Assembly (NCBI RefSeq): GCF_003945595.2 | Contig: NW_024104319.1 | Location: 992,001 to 1,056,000, forward strand | From: Pipra filicauda | Lineage: Eukaryota; Chordata; Aves; Passeriformes; Pipridae | Reading direction: 5' to 3' | Length of the DNA stretch: 64,000 bases | Shown here: piece by piece, positions 60,673 through 64,000 of the stretch | Numbering within the stretch: position 1 is the stretch's first letter | Layout of the letters: every line of letters starts with the position of its first letter | Translations under genes and position numbers: made by a program | The notes under the pieces: model-generated | Databases searched by the model: none | Seen by the model: the letters and a program-made list of their open reading frames with translations, nothing else | What the model was told of the DNA's origin: nothing

Positions 60673-61699
60673 GTCCTGCTGCTTGTTACCAGACATGATC
60701 TCCTGATGTCTTTTCCAACCTGAATTATTGCATGACCCTATAAACTTACTACACTATCACACTACCTCAGCCTATCCATGTCACATATAAGCTGAACTTA
60801 TACTATTTTGACTATCTCAACTGTTGCCCAGTCATAATCACAGAGACATCAGAACAATGAAGTCAGTATGAGCTCAACATCTAAAATTGGTTGCTTTAAA
60901 AAGAAAACTCGCAGAATCAGACTCATGTTAAAGTCACACACACATTAGCTTGAAGGAATAACAGGAGGAGATGGCAAGTTTACTTTTCCAAAGCACAAGC
61001 TAGGCTAATGTCTTCTTCCCCAAAAATTTTTTACAAAACAAAAACAAAAATGCATCCCCAAATTGAGACTTCCTTTTTTACAGAGACTTTATAAACTCAC
61101 CAGGCTGTGCATGAATAGCAAGCCTCTAGAACAGACTATTTGAACCTGCCATTAAACCTCCATGGCTGTTAGTGGACAACAGAAATGTCAGACCTTGATT
61201 TAGTTTTTAGAGAGTCAAAGCCAGGAAAGGAAAATCTGTACGACACAGAATCCCATGAGTTCTTCTAAACAGATTTACCTGCTCAAATAGTAACCTACAA
61301 CAGCAAGCAATCTCCAACTTGCAAGAACTGTAGATAACTTTGAGACTTTAAAATCACTGACTGAACAGTGACATTTGATTAAAAAAACTTAAAGAGCCTT
61401 ACTCTATACGTAGCCAACAAGTGAACACTTGAGCCAAAGCACAATCCTTCTCCCTCAAAACAGGTTGTGGAATAGGAAGAAGTTGTTCCTCAATTCTATA
61501 ATCACAAAACACTTCTCAACTCGACAAATGCTGCTTAAAAACGCCCAACCAACCAAAAAAAAAAGCCCACCCCAAAAAAGACACACCACAGCACAACAAA
61601 ACATAGAAACCTGAGCCTCAACTGTTTTTATAGAAAATGTAAAGTGCAAAAAAACATCCCATCAGCAGGTTACATAAATTCACAGGATGATACCATGGA
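60673..61699. other. non-coding, probable PCGF3 5' intron
   Basis: AT-rich with A runs near 61,030 and 61,555. No exon or repeat boundary recognised. Confidence 0.5.
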
Positions 61700-62050
61700 T
61701 GTAATCGAGTAACCTCTCCAAGCTGCTCTAATCCAGCCTTGTACTCAAAGCAGGACCACATAAATTGAGTTACTGAGGACATACTCCCACTCCACTCAGA
61801 AAACCTTCAAGAAAGGAAACTCCACAGCCTCTCTGGGCAACCTGTTCCAGGGTCTGACCACCCTCATTGGCACAAATGCTCCTACTGTCTCATAGAAATG
61901 TCCTGCATTGCAACTTGGTACAATGCCTCTCATCCTACAAGAGTGCACCTCCGGGAACAGGGTAGCACCATCATCCTGATTTCCATCCACAGGCTGTCTT
62001 GAAAATAGCAATAATAAAGTCTTCCCTGACTCTTAGCATCTCTTTCTTTA
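61700..62050 (-). mobile_element. old CR1-type LINE 3' fragment
   Basis: On the minus strand it retains VRPWNRLPREAVEFPFLKVF, preceded by an eroded GTFLWETVG-like part. On the plus strand the 3' UTR side includes CCAAGCTGCTCTAATCCAGC. It is more diverged than the other copies, so it is probably an older subfamily. Ends are approximate. Confidence 0.75.
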
Positions 62051-64000
62051 GGAGTTTGTAAATACTGCACAAAAACCAGTAACACCAAAATGTCAATCAA
62101 TAGCTGAAGAGCCACTTTTAACCCAAGTTGTTAGCACTTCATCCTGGGAACTGTTTTTGAGTCAGAACAAAACGAATCAGCACTGTACCGCTCTTTAGAG
62201 AAGCTAGAACCCTTCTTAAGTGCCTAAAAAAGAATTAAGAGGTCCTGTTTAAAAAAAAATAAATTAAAAGGGGAACCTTTTCTAAGATCTGCCACTTAGA
62301 AACCCTGAAACGGATGGTAGACCTGGTAGAAGAATTCCATTTTGAAGAGACTGTTTTCTTAACAGCTGCCAAGCAACAAATTACTCAGAAACAATATACC
62401 AACAACGGAGAGAGAAGAGGCAGTTTCCTTAAGTGCTGGAACGTGAAATCCCAAAAAACAACAGAAAATGTTCCAAACATTCAGCTAGTATGAAAAAAAA
62501 TCATAATTTGCAAAAATATTAGTATTTCTTCACATTGGTTCCAGCTGACACTATTTTAAACCACACTGTTGGCATGGTGTCAGCTTCTTACTGTCTGCTG
62601 AGTCTTATATTACACTGAAGGGAAGTGGATGAAGACAACTACAAAAGCATGTGGACTATATTCCCAATTAAAAAACAAGCGAACAAAAAAATCCGCACAC
62701 AGAGTCAGGAGAGGCTGGAAGGGATATGCACACGTCAGAAAGTCAACTCATTTTGTTCATGCTTCATCCACTTCATCCACTAAGGCAGTTATCAAGATTA
62801 TCAAGCAAAAAGTAACGTATTACAGGTCTCTCTACTAAAATTGTGTCACCACTAAGACAACCCTGCATATCTCTGTACAAGCTTTCACCTTTCAGACAGA
62901 TTTCAGCGCTGAAAACTATTATTCATGCAAGATTACAGAGAGGACCAGCAGAGGGACTCCTCAAAAGTATGGCCTTATTTATATAGACACTAGTCTGGAA
63001 TATTTTGGCCTACATGAGGCATACCTCTTAAAACAGCATTTCTTTTCAGAGTCTGCCATCCAGAGACCTGAAAAGACAGAAAAATAGTCTGAAAGTTAAC
63101 ATCCGAAATTCCTCAAAATACAGCTGCCACAAAGAAATACTTAGCTCACTAAATTCACCTAAAAGTATTTAGGTATCTATATTAATTTAAGGTAACAGTG
63201 GGGCAGAGGCACTTGTGAGCAAGAAAAGGGGAAAAAGACTGTCAAAATTAGATCCTCAGGGGAAAAAAAGGGAGAAAAGAGATATAGTCTCCTAGGAAAG
63301 AACACACTTAGACAAGGAAAAATCACTCAAAAAACTAAGGAATCCTGTCACCATGTGACAGGATTTTCATTGCAAAATGAAAAGAAATTACTTATCTTCA
63401 CAAATGACAGGGAAAATAACTAAATAAATAAGCAGAAACTTTGAAGCACAACTTATGGACTAGACAGAGATTAGTCTGCAAGAAAAGAAAATATTTTGGA
63501 TTGAAAATCCACAGCCAGATGAGCAGTATTCTTAGTTTTCAAGCTATATTTGCAAGTAATCTGCTCTTTGTACCTTAATCTTCAAAAAATACTTTCAAGG
63601 AAATAATTCGTGTTTCCAGAATCTCTAGACATTTTCCAGAATAAAATTATATTTTAAAAAAATAGTTAAAAAGAACACCTTCATCCCCTGGCTAAAGGTG
63701 ACACAATCTCACATGAATAGGTAAGTTTGACAGAAGAAGAAATTTTTCTTACTGTTTCAATACAGGGAACGTTCAGATGTTACAGAAACAGGTAAAGAGT
63801 ACTACCAGTTTCATCTTCCTGCTCCAAAAAATCAAAGGTATATCCCCTAGTTACTGATTTTGCTGTTATACTGCTAACGGAATTATAAATAAAATGACAC
63901 AACAAGATACTAATGAGAGAACTAGACAAGAACTTCAGAACAAGTAAAAATCTCTTAGCAATTCCACTGTGAATTTCTTTGACTGCATTCAAATAAATAA
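62051..64000. other. non-coding, probable PCGF3 5' intron
   Basis: AT-rich sequence to the end of the window. There is no CpG-rich promoter, exon or recognised repeat. Confidence 0.5.

Overview
The window looks like a stretch of a bird genome. Three things point that way. It carries one vertebrate gene with GT-AG introns that are short for an amniote. Its dominant repeat is the CR1 LINE, whose 3' ends carry the typical TCATAGAA/TTCTATGA octamers. It also holds solo LTRs, one of which ends in TGTCCTAGTT, like avian (especially songbird) ERVL-type LTRs. There is no operon-like layout, and I recognise no bacterial or phage gene, CRISPR array, tRNA or rRNA gene.

Region 1-34 kb: I recognise no coding exon, and the open frames are short and unsupported. 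It contains a complete solo LTR (13,854-14,462) flanked by a perfect 5-bp target duplication, two CR1 fragments (17.19-17.86 kb and 23.19-23.64 kb), a possible ERV remnant near 2.7 kb, an isolated CpG-rich patch near 22.9-23.1 kb, homopolymer and AT tracts, and a 12-bp-arm perfect inverted repeat near 10.75 kb.

Region 34-56 kb (minus strand): the gene is PCGF3, which encodes a Polycomb group RING finger protein of a variant PRC1 complex. All eight coding exons were found (ATG at 56,029, stop at 39,505-39,507). They join in phase to 242 codons plus stop, the length known for the family. The last exon probably continues as a long AT-rich 3' UTR that may end near 34.15-34.36 kb. Introns hold antisense CR1 copies, one LTR-like element in the gene's sense orientation, and a strong hairpin.

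Region 56-64 kb: this is sequence upstream of the first coding exon, most likely 5' UTR intron, with two sense-oriented CR1 fragments. There is no CpG-island promoter here, so the PCGF3 promoter probably lies to the right of the window.

I found no convincing previously undescribed system. The items most worth checking are the intronic LTR combined with an open frame that could give a RAWUL-only PCGF3 product, the candidate Pumilio sites and AT/AC hairpin in the putative 3' UTR, and two long perfect-arm hairpins.
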